Notes: a model not told the origin generated them from the sequence alone. Positions 45,676-57,870 are shown, counted from the stretch's first letter. The stretch is DNA of 64,000 nt from Rheum nobile (GCA_027886185.1 WOAB01000583.1:4712001-4776000); one strand, 5' to 3'. Numbers and translations are program-made.

Positions 45676-45938
45676 ATTCCAAGTTATTTATACATTAATA
45701 TCATTCAAACATGCTTAATGTAGTAAAATTACTCAGAATAGATCAACTAGGTATTTTATAGATGAATTGGAACTATTACACAAGCTACACATAAGTCTAT
45801 CATCCGAGCGTTAGGACAAAAATTGCTCGAAGATAAAAGTGTTTCACAGAGTACTTGCCGCAATACTGAAATATTACACAAAGTACATACTGAAATACTA
45901 AGAAAGGAAACTACTATGATAGGCAACGCCAATCCTCA

Positions 45939-46466
45939 TCAAGGCGTTCCAAAACGTCTCCTATAAGACTGGCTACTTGTGCAAGGTCTCTTCGGACTAG
46001 GCTCATCATCGAGCTCTGGCGATGGGTTTCGCACCCTGCTCGGTCCTGGGTCACATGGCTCTGGTGACTCAGACCTAACCTCAGTCATGGAAAAGAAAGG
46101 ATCGTCCGTAAGAGGTCCTCCTATCCCAGCCCTCCTTTGAGCGCTAGCGATCGCCTGATCCATCTGCTGCTGCTGCTCCATATGAGAGCTCATTTCGCTC
46201 TGGCGAAGGATCTCTCTCAACTCAGCCTCTGATCTCCTCCTCCTCCGAGGCGGAGTAGGCGGATAGTCCTCGTAGATCATGGTCGGGCCATTCCTCCCAA
46301 TACCGTGCTCAGTGTACAGTGCCTCCCAATCAGCATCAGTCATGAGTGCATACGCCGGCACTAGTGATAGTTCTGGACTCGGGGGAATAAACTGCACCCC
46401 CGGCTCCTGACTGTCCACCAAGTGCCTCAAGTTGTCTGGCTCCTGGCTCTGTTCTTCCAGGTCCAT
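45939..46466 (-). pseudogene. Tekay extra leader ORF, C-terminal part
   Basis: Continues the leader ORF in a second frame after a slip near 46440-46466. Acidic and Pro-rich, with DWEALYTEHGIGRNGPTMIY, a basic PPRRRRRSEAELREILRQSE, a Gln-rich stretch, and SPKRPCTSSQSYRRRFG at the end. No known domain. It lies between the primer site and gag, on the coding strand. Confidence 0.6.
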
Positions 46467-46810
46467 CTCGGGTCCTCCTCAGGATCATCTTCGATGGGAT
46501 CCTCATCCTCGGGATCAATCTCGATCTGGTAATCGTCATCGTAATGCCCTAAGGCGTATCTAGATGACTCACCCACTTCCTGCACTGCTTCCTCCCTGAG
46601 TGGCTCTACAGGTGCAGCTATAGTGACCACTGCATCCCTAGGCGTAAGGACAACAGACTCGGGAATCACATACTTGATGTCCTCGGGCGGGCTACTCGGG
46701 CCTCCACCCTCGAAACATCGCTGAGGGATCGGAAAATCTAGCCTGCCTGGAGACGGCGGGTCCGTCTTGGCGTCCTCCGACCCCCTATCAAGAGAAAAAC
46801 ACGCACCCAT
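46427..46810 (-). CDS. Tekay extra leader ORF, N-terminal part (MGACFS)
   Basis: Start chosen at ATG 46810 (an in-frame Met lies 16 codons upstream). The protein begins MGACFSLDRGSEDAKTDPPS. Gly2 with Ser6 fits the N-myristoylation consensus, and Cys4 would suit palmitoylation. PPSPGRLDFPIPQRCFEGGG and an acidic stretch (EDEDPIEDDPEEDP) follow. Extra ORFs upstream of gag are unusual for chromoviruses. Function unknown; membrane targeting is inference. Confidence 0.65.
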   Translation of the reverse strand: MGACFSLDRGSEDAKTDPPSPGRLDFPIPQRCFEGGGPSSPPEDIKYVIPESVVLTPRDAVVTIAAPVEPLREEAVQEVGESSRYALGHYDDDYQIEIDPEDEDPIEDDPEEDPRWTWKNRARSQTT

Positions 46811-47000
46811 CCTGCCGGATAACGAGGAAAGAGTTAGTCTTTCTAGACATAGAAGCAAACTTACTACATCAGACTATATAGAAGACACGACTATGAACGG
46901 TGTTTTGAAATTCTTTTTACTTTTAAAATTTTGATCCCTTTTAAAGTATTTTCAAAAACGGATAAATGATATAAAAAATCTCAAACCCATTTTAAAACCT

Positions 47001-47018
47001 TTGGCTCTGATACCACAA
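47001..47018 (-). other. Tekay primer-binding site, initiator-Met tRNA type
   Basis: Minus strand TGGTATCAGAGCCAA adjoins the right LTR with a short spacer; the standard site for Tekay and many plant Gypsy/Copia elements. Confidence 0.92.
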
Positions 47019-47019
47019 C

Positions 47020-49452
47020 TGTAACACCCCCAAAACATAACCCTTTTGGAAAGGTATTACCGCCAGTGACCCTAGTGTTCCTTACCGAGATCACCCAAGG
47101 CTTTACCATTTAAATACAATTTATGAAATACAAATGATACATAATGATCAAAGCATTCAATTCCAAAACATAACATTGTCAAGGAAACATGAGTTACGGG
47201 ATTACAACACAATCCCGAATAGGCTAACACAGAGTTTAAACCAAATACAGCGGAAGTCTTATAAAGTAGGGTACAGCGGAAGTCTTACAAAAACACATTA
47301 CAACCAAAGTCATTGTCCAAAAGATCTCAACCTGATTAATGAAATAACTTAAACATTCGAAAACCACCGTTGACTCCATAGTCCTTCTATTCTTCTGAGC
47401 TACTTTCTATCTGATGTGCCGAATCGAACGGATGACACCAGCCCACATGCAGAGAACAAAGTTCGTGGGTTTGTCTACTTGAATAGACTAGCAAGGGTAC
47501 AAAGCAGAAGGTTCGATGTAGTTGTATTAGGTTAGCCTTATCGTTTCTCGAATGATAACCGATAACGATAATCAACCTTCATACTTCTACGGAATAATAA
47601 CAAGAGGTATGTACAAGAGAAGACTCTGGAAGACTGAATCATTACAGAAATCAACTCAAAAAGAGACTCCAAGAGATTGAGTCTTTAAGGAAATATGACA
47701 AATCTGGAACGTTTAAAGAATCATACAACAATGATTTAAAAGCTGACTGAGATGCTTCGGTTCACGACCAACCTCACCGCATACAGCGGATCCAGATTGG
47801 AAAGAGAACGTACTATGATCAAAGTCGAGACGAGTTTTCCTAGCTGCACTATAACTTAGCTGCACTACTCGCCGAAGGTTTATTTATTATGTACGTCGAG
47901 TAGCACTTATCTGATTTATATTTCAAACACACATCACGTTATTAGACTTTTACATGTGTACCCCACCATTGGGATGACACATCTTAGTATACGTTTCGTC
48001 GAGAGTAACGCACACCGGAAGGTTTGTGACACCAGCTAAGTGTCCTGCCTCTACACACTTGTGAAAGAGACCGATCATGATCTTAGAATAGTACCAGGTG
48101 GAGACGAGCCACCCCGATACCAGATTATAAAGAAACGACCGGATGAAGTCCAAGTACATTCCTAACTAACAGTTCTAACCACACAGATACAGCACAATCA
48201 CAGTTACAGAATAAATCCACATAAAGGCCCGAAAGGCGATCATAGATAATAGCGCTGTTCTAACAGATATACAACCTATTATATGATTTTCAAAACAGTT
48301 TATAAATCACTTCCAGAAGAACACAGTAATAATCGTTCCAAATTAATTAATCAATTGAAATAACTGATAATCAATGTAAATATGGAAACGATGAGCAAGA
48401 GCGAACCGCCACTGGCCTTAATCCGTAGAAAAGAAACAAGCCTAACGACAACGACGGGATTCCGGGCTCGACACGGATATAGCTCCGACAGCACAACGAC
48501 CTTCGAGTCGACCCATAAAAGGAACCCTAAGTTAGATCCGACATAACCACAGTACGAATCTAAAAATGACGAAAGAAAACGAAAAGAACGACGCCACAAC
48601 GACGATCACCAAAGCCAAAAGCCCAAAAAGGCATTCTGGACACTGGCGACGGTCGCCGTTCTTGGCGGCGGTCGCCGCAGTTCATCACGGCGGGCGCCGT
48701 GAAGAACACGGCGATTGCCGTGAAGAACTCAGACGACAGAAGCGGCGAGAAAACTCACCCAAAACACGAGTGACTCGGCCTCCTTCGACTTGCTTTGGTT
48801 TCTAACCTCCAAGGCTACCAAAAGCTTCACAAAGGCACTCTGGAAACACCACCAAACGACCTCCGGCGAAAGCTTCAGAAATCCGGCGAGGCACAACTCC
48901 GGTGAGGCAAGAATTTGGGAGAGCTTGGGCTGTGGATTGAGCTCAAAAACCCCTCCCAGACACCTCCTTTTATAGCCAAATGCCAGGAAACACCATGATG
49001 GCCTACGAAGAGCTACTCCGGCGCTGCCAGAGCCACACCGGCGACCTTCGGGCAAGGACCTCCGGACAACGACGACGGCGGGCGCCGCCCTAAATGCGGT
49101 GGGCGCCGCCATAGGCCTGGCATCCCCAGCTAGGAGAAGACCCAGCCTGCTCCTCGAGCCTGGCGACGGCGAGCGCCGCCATAAATGCGGCGGTCGCCGC
49201 CCCTATGGCTTTGCCGCCTCCTCAGCTCTTAGACGAAAACGATATTAACCCGGGATAAAATTATCGTACGCGAACGAGTATTAAAATCCAAAGTACGTCG
49301 TCTGTATTTTATTTCACTGAGAAGAATATTACAGATACAGAGCACATTACAGAATGTCTCCAACTTTCTGAATTAAATCCGACGTACATAACGGGTACTC
49401 GGGAAAAATCCCGAAACTCCAGAAATAGCTTACAAAAATACGGGGTATCACA
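47020..49452 (-). repeat. Tekay 5' LTR (right)
   Basis: 2433 bp. Compared with the left LTR it has an extra hairpin unit (CACGGCGATTGCCGTG, 48707-48722), an extra GC-rich unit near 49088-49111, and a 16-bp duplication near 47852. Confidence 0.95.
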
Positions 49453-50150
<698 letters not shown>

Positions 50151-50239
50151 TCATATCTTCTTGGACCCAAGAGCTGCTAAGGAAGATGAATTTACTTTAC
50201 AAGAATCCGGAGTAATGTATGTGGCAGTAGCAAATGGTT

Positions 50240-51057
50240 ACAAAATGTTTAGTTATCAAGTTTGAAGAAATTGTTGTCCTTTGCTCCAGTCATAGGACTA
50301 CCTGATTTTTCATTACCTTTTGAGATTGAGTCAAATATTTGTGATCATGGCATAGGATATGTATTGATGCAACAAGGTCGCCCTCTTGCTTACCTTAGTA
50401 AAGCCCTAAATGGCCAACACCCGCTACTTTCTACCTATGAGAAAGAGCTATTGGCAATTCTAATGACAGTTGATAAACGGTGCCATTATTTAGAGCCTAC
50501 ACATTTCCTCATCCGAACTGATCATAGAGCTCTTAAACACTTGTTGGAACAACAACAAGTGACTACTCATCTCTAGAAGAAAGTAGTAAGGAGATTGTTA
50601 GGACTGTCATATTCAATTTCTTACAAACAAGGCAATGACAATTTTATTGTTGATGCTTTGTCAAGAAGATTTGATCTAGTGGATCGTAGTTGTGCCATGC
50701 TCATTGTTATTGAGCCTACTTGGATGATACAAGTCATGGACATTTATAAAGGAGATCAAGTTACTTAGGAGTTGATTTCCCAATGCTTATTAGGAGATGA
50801 AGCATTGTATAGTTTCCAGAAAGGAATCTTGAGGTACAAAGGGAGCATGTATATAGGTGACCAACATCAATTGAGACTACACATTGCCATTGCTATGCAT
50901 TTTGATCCTATAGGGGGTCATTTTGGAATTCGGGAAACTTACGACAGAGTGAAGGCACATTTCTATTGTCCTTGTATGAAATACTTGGTAGAGGAAGTGG
51001 TCAAAGAGTGTGACACTTGCGTGCCATTAGAATTGCCAATAACTCTTTCTCAAAGGT
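50240..51057 (+). pseudogene. Gypsy RNase H and integrase zinc-finger remnant
   Basis: LPFEIESNICDHGIGYVLMQ, QGRPLAYLSKALNGQHPLLS, YEKELLAILMTVDKRCHYLE and FLIRTDHRALKHLLEQQ are Gypsy RNase H. Then GNDNFIVDALSRR and an integrase HHCC finger, HFDPIGGHFGIRETYDRVKA ... CDTC. Stops at 50574-50576 and near 50766. Plus strand and of a different family from the Tekay element. No LTRs found. Confidence 0.9.
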
Positions 51058-53911
51058 AAAACGACTATGAATATGGGTCGAGTCATATGAATATGTCGTA
51101 TTCATTGACGGTTTTATTTGCGCCTATGATACGCGTACCACTGAAATTTATATGTGTTCTACTTTTTTTTAGGATGTCCGTAATTAGGTAGTGGACAAAA
51201 GGTAATAGAAAAATACCAAAAGTTGTACTTTACCTTGCAGCAGACAAAAACTAATTATCCAAACCCGTTAAACCGATTCATTTTGTACTCTATCTTTGAG
51301 ATGACAAAAATCTAAAAAATAAAATAAAATTGGACCCAGTTCAATATAAATCGAGTCTCATGTGTTCGCTACCTTATCTCGGGCAAAATCTCTACATTCT
51401 TAATTGTTAACTACCATCTCTCCCCGATTTCAATTTTTGTAAACCCTAATTGGCGGCGCGACGTGGAGAGGGATCCCAATCGACGGTGGCATTGGAGACG
51501 GCGAGCGCTGGTGTGACGGCGGAAAGATGAGTGTTAAATCGAATCAGATTTGTCCTCTACGATGTCGAGGACAAAATTCAATGATTTATCTTCTACCACG
51601 TTGAGGGCAAGATGGTGTAAAACCGATCAGTAATTTACCCTACTAGGTAGCAGACTGGTGCACGGAGCATTTTATAGCGGCGCGCGTATCAACACCCTTA
51701 ATACGGTGTTATTGTATTTCTTTGAGTAACTAGAATTAGTATGTAATTCTCTATGATCAATGGGACTAATACTTGCCATTAATCCTCAAATAAACTAAAT
51801 ATCCTCGTACAAATTTAATCGCACCATCGAGGTGAAAATGTAGGTGATGGTGGTAACTGGTAAATCAATCTTCTTATACGAAATCCAAGTAACATATCCT
51901 TCCATTAATATCAGGGATGGAGTAAAATAAGATGAGAGTATAAGAAGAGAGCCCCACTAGCTGTATTGATACCTGAAATGTACTTGTCCTGGTCAAACTA
52001 GTTTGACCGACCTTCTTGAAAGTGGGAATTTATACAACTAATTGCAATATCTTCATATTCCCCACAAGGCCGCAATTGTTAATTACGCCAGATCAATTTT
52101 AGTATCCTTTAGTTTTGGTTTGATAAAGTTTTTATAAAGGTTTCATTTCATTTTTCTTCTTCTTCTCAATACTTTTTAATACCATTTTGAAGTTTAAAAA
52201 TTTTAACACTATATCTTTACAAAAATACATTATAAATATCTTTCATAATAAATATATCCATCAAACAAATCCTAAACTTATTTTATACAACATGGTTGTG
52301 TATTTTCTTATACCATACGTTGTGTATATATAGAAGTCAAAAGGAGTCATATGCTACACTAATCCTCTACTAACAAAATCAAATTAGAAAACAATCAATT
52401 TGTAAAAACTAACTTTTGTTGGGTCATAATCATTCCATATTTGTTCAAATTTTAATTTTATTTTGTTTACAAAAAATAAGATAAGGCGATGGTGCACCAA
52501 TCCAAAAATATGAAAGACCTTAGGCTTATAGAGCTCGATCATTAGACGACTTACATATGCCTTAGCCCAAGAAAACTAGCGAGAGCTGAAACCTTTGACT
52601 TGTCAGATTGAGACCATGTCATGCTCTACCAGACCGACCTTTTGAGATATTTTAGTTCAATTGACCGACCAATCCAAATTCAGCTAGTGCAAAGACTCAT
52701 ATGAGAGAATGCTCCCAATTTATTACTAATCGATCTGCTTCATTCACAATCCCGCTATTGTTAAGACTAACGTATATACAATGTCAACAATATTCAATAT
52801 GTTTATTGTATGTAATCAATCAAGGCATGCTTCCACAATAACAGAATGTGGAGAACGTAAAGTTTGGATTTCAAATTTTGAATTAAGTCTACTAGATTTT
52901 ATATATAGGCGATCTTGTATACATTAACTAACAAAAGGTTGAAATTACAAACAAAAAAGAAATAAAATAATAAAAAAGGGATGCAAATTTTCAGCAACTA
53001 CAAAGAATTGAAAATTGATGAGATATATAGTGCTTTCGAAAATAAGGCTAAAGCAGTCAAAAGATGTATTTATATCACCTGAAGATATGCTTTGATTTAG
53101 CAATTATCTACAGTAATGTACTAATGTTGCATGAAATCAAATATTTCTAGAGAAAAGAGAAGTGACTGGTAATTAAATGCTTAAATTAAGAGGCGCATGA
53201 CAATGCGAGACATGATTGGTGGTTTATCCTTCTTTCAATTTTCATACTCCCGTGAATTACGGGGAATTAAATTCGGGTATTTGGTTGGGTATCCTATGAC
53301 TTCTTTTTCACTAGTAATAATTGATAAAGTAGGAGGTAGGCATATATTCCATATTAATTGAGGAACGTGGGTCGATTTGCAATTTAAATTGTTTCGCCGT
53401 GATCAATGCAGGATTAGCTCCTATAAAGCTTGACAGACTTCACTTTGTCCTTGTTAAATTTATTTGTGTATCTTTTCCGGCCTTAATTCGTGGCGAGTGC
53501 AAAGCTTAGGTTCGCTACTTTTAAGAGTTAACATGTTTTTTTATGCCTGTCGATCTTATTAAGATTAAGTAATTTTTTCTTGAAGCGTCAATCAGAAAGA
53601 TAATTAGCAATCCCTTGTCTTTATTCACGTGTGCTCGTGATAGCTAGAGTGGATTAATTATGGGCCTACAGGCTACAACATACTCCCAAAATTTAGTATG
53701 GTCTATATCGTAGTCTCGTCCCATAATTAACTCTAATATTGTAGGATTTGTAGGAGTAAAATTCCAGTGTGACCATAAAACATGTTGGAGAACATGGCTT
53801 CTAAAATATAAAGATGGAGGACTAGGAAAATGTGTATATTATCATATAACACGATATCTACCGAATCGTAGGGTTTGAAGTACCTTCGTCGTCTCCGTCC
53901 ATGTTTAAAAT
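51058..53911. other. AT-rich intergenic DNA, no gene seen
   Basis: A GC-richer patch at 51450-51700 has no sustained frame. The rest is AT-rich with frequent stops in all six frames. No tRNA, TE domain or splice-supported exon recognised. Confidence 0.5.
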
Positions 53912-54346
53912 TAGGGCTGTGTATCCGGTCCAGATCGGAATTTTTATAATCTTTGGACCGGAGACCGGATCGGACCGGTATGATTCGATCCGGTCCGATC
54001 TTGGATCGGATTGGACCGGTAAATATATTTTTTAGTTTTATATAAATGAAAAATTAATTATTTTTTCTATTTTTAGAACTATTGTGTATAATATTAGACA
54101 ATATATTTTGTTATTTATTTATATTTATAGTAAAAACTAATTTTTAATAGTGTTATGATATACTAATATATAAAAATAAATTAAAAATAATAGAAAATCG
54201 GTCCATCCGGTCCGGACCGGAAACGGACCGGGTTTGGACCAGACCGGACCGGAATTTTAAAAATATGTGGACCGAGGACCGGACCGTAATTCCCCCGGTC
54301 CGGTCCGGTCCATTTTTCCGGTCCGGTCTGAATCTGCACAACCCTA
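53912..54346. mobile_element. hAT-type MITE built of GGACCGG repeats
   Basis: Ends TAGGGCTGTG ... CACAACCCTA (imperfect terminal inverted repeats). Flanked by 8-bp near-duplications TTTAAAAT (53904-53911) and TTTAAATT (54347-54354), as expected for hAT. The body is made of GGTCCGGACCGG-like units in both orientations around an AT-rich middle. No coding. Confidence 0.85.
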
Positions 54347-54356
54347 TTTAAATTCA

Positions 54357-55109
54357 TCTATCTATATATCTATCTATCTATATCTATATCTATATCTATA
54401 TCTATATCTATCTATATACTACTACTACAGCCGCAATTATCTTTCTTACGTGTTGTTCATCTAAGTATGTCACGTCATCAAATAATTATGTACATTTACC
54501 TATTCACCCTTATTCTATTTACAATTTATTTTATCTTTCATTTATACAAATTTCCTAGATTACTGCCCAAAATATTTTCCATTGTACATGATAATTCTGC
54601 ACTTACCAAAAACATTATTATCATACTTAATTAGTGTCCATAATATAATATGTACATTAATGGTCCTTAAACTCCATTATAAAGATATGTATATAGATAA
54701 ATGGTCTGTAAATAATTAATGTTATACGGTTCATCCACCAACATACATATAATTATGCACTTATCAAAAACATTATTATCATACTTAATTAGTGTTCATG
54801 ATTTAATAAGGGTGAATAGATTGTCTGTAAACTCCATTATAAAGAATACAATATGCATTTTTATTTTAAATAATTATATAAAATTCCTAATTTATATGTT
54901 CTTCAATTAATATAAATTCACACATCTACTTTTAATTTTCATCATACAATACACCTTATAAATTATTCCAGTCAAGAAATTATCTGTCAGATACATCATG
55001 TTAATTTTTCTATATAATTCTCTTTTATATTTTACATACTATAAACAAATTTAAATTCATTCTTAAAATATATGGTCATACCCGTACAAGACACGACGAC
55101 ACATGCTAG
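54357..55109 (+). mobile_element. Non-autonomous Helitron
   Basis: 5' TC after A (TCTATCTATATATC..., exact start uncertain by 4 bp). The 3' end is CCCGTACAAGACACG-ACGACACATG-CTAG followed by T. That terminus aligns with the end of the helicase-coding Helitron (CGTGTAAGACACG ... CTAG). The AT-rich interior has no protein coding, and two internal segments repeat (near 54590 and 54755: GCACTTA(C/T)CAAAAACATTATTATC). Confidence 0.75.
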
Positions 55110-55568
55110 TTTTTGTCTCTATTTGTGTAGTTCCTATTTTCATTGGGATTTCACATCTGTCTATTTTTCTAAATTATCTTGTGGAAAATTCCCTGACAAT
55201 GGATTAATTAAGCCATTGATAATCTTTTCACTATGGGCTGGACTGTACTCTGATGCCAAATAAGCCCAAACAACAAACAGATGCAAGGTTCAAAACTAGA
55301 GAGCCTGAACAACGCTAAAAAGAGAGTGAAGAAGATGATATGCTGATGGATGAGGTTCATGGTTAGCTTTTTTATAGGCAACCCCGTAGTCACCATAATT
55401 GTACAACAATGAGTCAATGACTCTAGCTTGGTTGGTCAATTGTAGACCTCGGCATCCACGGACCCAACTGAATATGGAACGGGCTCAACCCCGTAATTTT
55501 AGACACAATGAGGCCCATTGCCCTTTTTACCAATCTAAATCTGTAAAACGCCCCACAAAATAAACTTT
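55110..55568. other. Non-coding flank
   Basis: No supported exon. It passes into a CT-rich, GC-richer leader near 55590. Confidence 0.4.
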
Positions 55569-55964
55569 TTGCAAATTAACCCCCTAAATTTCTCGTGTCT
55601 ATCCTTTTTCTCATCTCCACGTATTCCTGATCGATCCCGACCTTTATGCTCATCTTCGTCTTCACTTGTGCACTCACCCGACCACGCCGGAATAGCGTCT
55701 TCGTCCTCATCGAGCTCACCATCGTCGGCGGTGGTTTTACGCGCCCTTGCTGTTGTCGGATTCACTATCTCGTGGATTCTCTTCGTCATCACTATCATCC
55801 CTTTGTCCACCTGTCTCCCCGATCCGTATGAGTTTCTCCTCCTCAGCTTTTTTTTATTTCAACCTTCATTGGCGTCGCCGCTGCCTTCCTCGGCCGCGTT
55901 CCGTGTGATTTGGAGAGAGGAGGTAGGAATGTTGAGGTTAGCGAAACAACTTCCATTTTCTTGA
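55569..55964 (+). CDS. Ser-rich ORF with one hydrophobic segment, not recognised
   Basis: 131 codons: polar Ser-rich N-terminal half, then VVLRALAVVGFTISWILFVI, a likely membrane-spanning stretch, followed by PLSTCLPDPYEFLLL. GC content is above the surroundings, as in plant 5' exons. It lies upstream of the gene fragments at 57.2-58.0 kb and may be another captured 5' exon. Could be chance; the minus strand is also partly open and acidic here. Confidence 0.25.
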   Translation: MQINPLNFSCLSFFSSPRIPDRSRPLCSSSSSLVHSPDHAGIASSSSSSSPSSAVVLRALAVVGFTISWILFVITIIPLSTCLPDPYEFLLLSFFLFQPSLASPLPSSAAFRVIWREEVGMLRLAKQLPFS

Positions 55965-56346
55965 TTTTGGTCGACAATTTGGAAACTTAGATATGGATTT
56001 GAACTTCAGTTTATCGATTTCGCTTTTGCTTTTTGGATTGCTGGATTCGATTGCGTTTTGATCTAGTGTTCATGTGGTGTATCGATCAGAAAGTGTCACA
56101 AATGTGGTGGCAGAAACTGTCACCGTGGCGTTGTGAAATGATTTTGGTATAGTTGTAGCTGAAATCATGTCTAAACCTTGCACTCCACCTGTTCGATAAT
56201 TTGTTTTCTTTGTTTGAACGATAGAGCTAGCAGTCTAGTGTTTCCTATTGTTATTTGTTGGATATGCAACATCTTATTGTTTTGTGATTTTGGTATAGTT
56301 GTAGTTGAAATCATGTCTAAACCTTGTAGTTGAAATAATTTTCGTC
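55965..56346. other. Intron-like tract with a direct repeat
   Basis: GATTTTGGTATAGTTGTAG(C/T) and TGAAATCATGTCTAAACCTT occur at about 56142 and 56285. No coding. Confidence 0.5.
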
Positions 56347-56912
56347 ATCCTCTTCTAGATGGCTTTCTCATGTTTTTGGACAGGTGATTTCTTCCACCAA
56401 GAAAATTTCTTTGTTTGGGATATTACTAAGTAAAATTTGTGCCAGTCACTGTGTAACTCATCTCTCCTTGTAATCAGCAGGAAATGTGTTAATTAATTTG
56501 TTCAATCCTTTAGCTTTAGGCAAAACACTCGGAGCCAAGAGAGCTTGATGCACTTTGAACCTAAATGAGGTAGATGTTACACTCATCTATCCTGTAACAA
56601 TGCCAATCTGAAGCTACAATGATATTTTGAGTTTGAAGTGTTGTGTTGGACTCCGCCCTCCTCACTTTGTATTCAGTTACAGGTCATATAACTGAAAGCA
56701 ATGTTCGAGGCATGTGTTCTGTCAGTCAGCTAACAACTTTGCTTTCAAATTTTGGTTAAGATTGGATAAAATGGACTGTTAAATGAGCAGCACTTCTTTG
56801 GTTGTAAGTATCATTAGTACTGGCTGACACTTATTCTGCAATGACTACTGTTGCTGTCTTGGTGGAAGAAATCACCTGTCCAAAAAAATGAGAAAGCCAT
56901 CTAGAAGAGGAT
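56347..56912. repeat. 56-bp inverted repeat, arms ~454 bp apart
   Basis: Arm 56347-56402 (ATCCTCTTCTAGATGGCTTT ... CTTCCACCAAGA) is the reverse complement of 56857-56912 with one mismatch. The loop is intron-like and has no identified coding. Confidence 0.9.
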
Positions 56913-57246
56913 TAAGACAATTAGTTGTAGTTGGTATAGTTTCTAGTCTTTATTTGCTCTTGCTTTCGATGGTGTTTGTCCAAGTATGATCATGTGGGAC
57001 ATCACAAACATTTTGCTTTCTCCCGGGGTTTTGTGGTGAGATCTGTGCTGCAGTAGAATGTAGTTAAAGATCATGTTTAGGAGTAAACCGAGTAACTTAT
57101 ATTATTTCCCATAAGAATGAAACTGTTCATTTTTAAGCTTATGACCATTTTTAAGCACTTGAACTTTTCCATTTTCTTGATTAGATATGTGTTTTTCTCT
57201 CTCTATTGGATATTAGTCAAGGCTTCTGTTTTGTCATTATCACTCT

Positions 57247-57307
57247 CTTACTCCCCATGATTCTTGGAGGTGCGATCTTTGTGGAACCAAATCAGGAAGT
57301 GGATTTG
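57247..57307 (+). pseudogene. SEUSS-like co-repressor exon fragment A
   Basis: Reads HDSWRCDLCGTKSGSGFG up to a GTAAG donor. It resembles the W-x-CDxCGxKSGxGF segment that I associate with plant SEUSS/SEUSS-like (LIM-domain-binding type) transcriptional co-repressors. Short; identification leans on the next exon. Confidence 0.5.
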
Positions 57308-57591
57308 GTAAGATTTTGATTATTAACATCAAATTATCATGGTTTTGGAGTTGTGTTAGAGAATATAGTAATGCGTCGTTTCATGTCAATCTTTGTGTTG
57401 TTTAAGATCTTCAAAATATTTTAAACAATTTTGACTATAATTGTCTAGATTCATCTATGTTATCAGCTATTTATCCAATATTCAGGTTCTCACTCTATTT
57501 TACTATACCAAATCTTCTGCAACTATCTGAATCATGCTTTAAGTTGGCTTTCTAAGCGTAATACGAGTATTCATTTATCATGTGGTGAGAT

Positions 57592-57765
57592 CTGTGCAAA
57601 GTTATTTTTGACACCGGCGTAGTTGATGAACTTCTATACCTTGATTTTCCCTGTGAGAGTAAGCTGCCAATGGGATGCGTGATGGCAGTCCAGGAGACCG
57701 TCTATAAGAATTCCCGTGTTGTTCATGAAGGGCAGCTTCGTGTAACTTTTACAAAGGAATTAAAG
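57592..57765 (+). pseudogene. SEUSS-like co-repressor exon fragment B
   Basis: 58 open codons: LCKVIFDTGVVDELLYLDFP, then CESKLPMGCVMAVQETVYKN and SRVVHEGQLRVTFTKELK, up to a GTTTGC donor. It fits the conserved LDB-like domain of SEUSS-type proteins (ELL-LD-P, AVQESVY, LRVV-EGQLRI-F), with a few residues deleted before AVQ. These proteins recruit LEUNIG co-repressors in flower development. Only a fragment is present here. Confidence 0.7.
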
Positions 57766-57814
57766 GTTTGCACACTACATCTGATTCATCTACTCAATTT
57801 GCATTGTCTTTGAA

Positions 57815-57870
57815 AAGGTTGAATGGAAGCAGTGGGCCATGCGAAACATTTGGGAATGAATGCCTAGCCA
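57815..57870 (+). pseudogene. Possible TLDc-domain exon fragment
   Basis: RLNGSSGPCETFGNECLA resembles the S-G-P-C-x-T-F-G-N motif of plant TLDc proteins. It is short (about 18 residues) and stands alone, so the call is tentative. Confidence 0.35.

Larger units (their letters stand above)
31618..49452 (-). mobile_element. Tekay-type Gypsy chromovirus, nested host of another element
   Basis: Minus-strand element with LTRs 31618-33991 and 47020-49452 (TGTAACACCCCC ... GGGGTATCACA), perfect TSD AAATC (31613-31617 and 49453-49457), a polypurine tract next to the left LTR and an initiator-Met tRNA primer site next to the right LTR. Coding order on the minus strand: extra leader ORF, gag, protease-RT, RNase H, integrase, chromodomain-like tail. 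It is interrupted by the 6.9-kb element at 35346-42231. It interrupts LINE 3. Confidence 0.96.
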
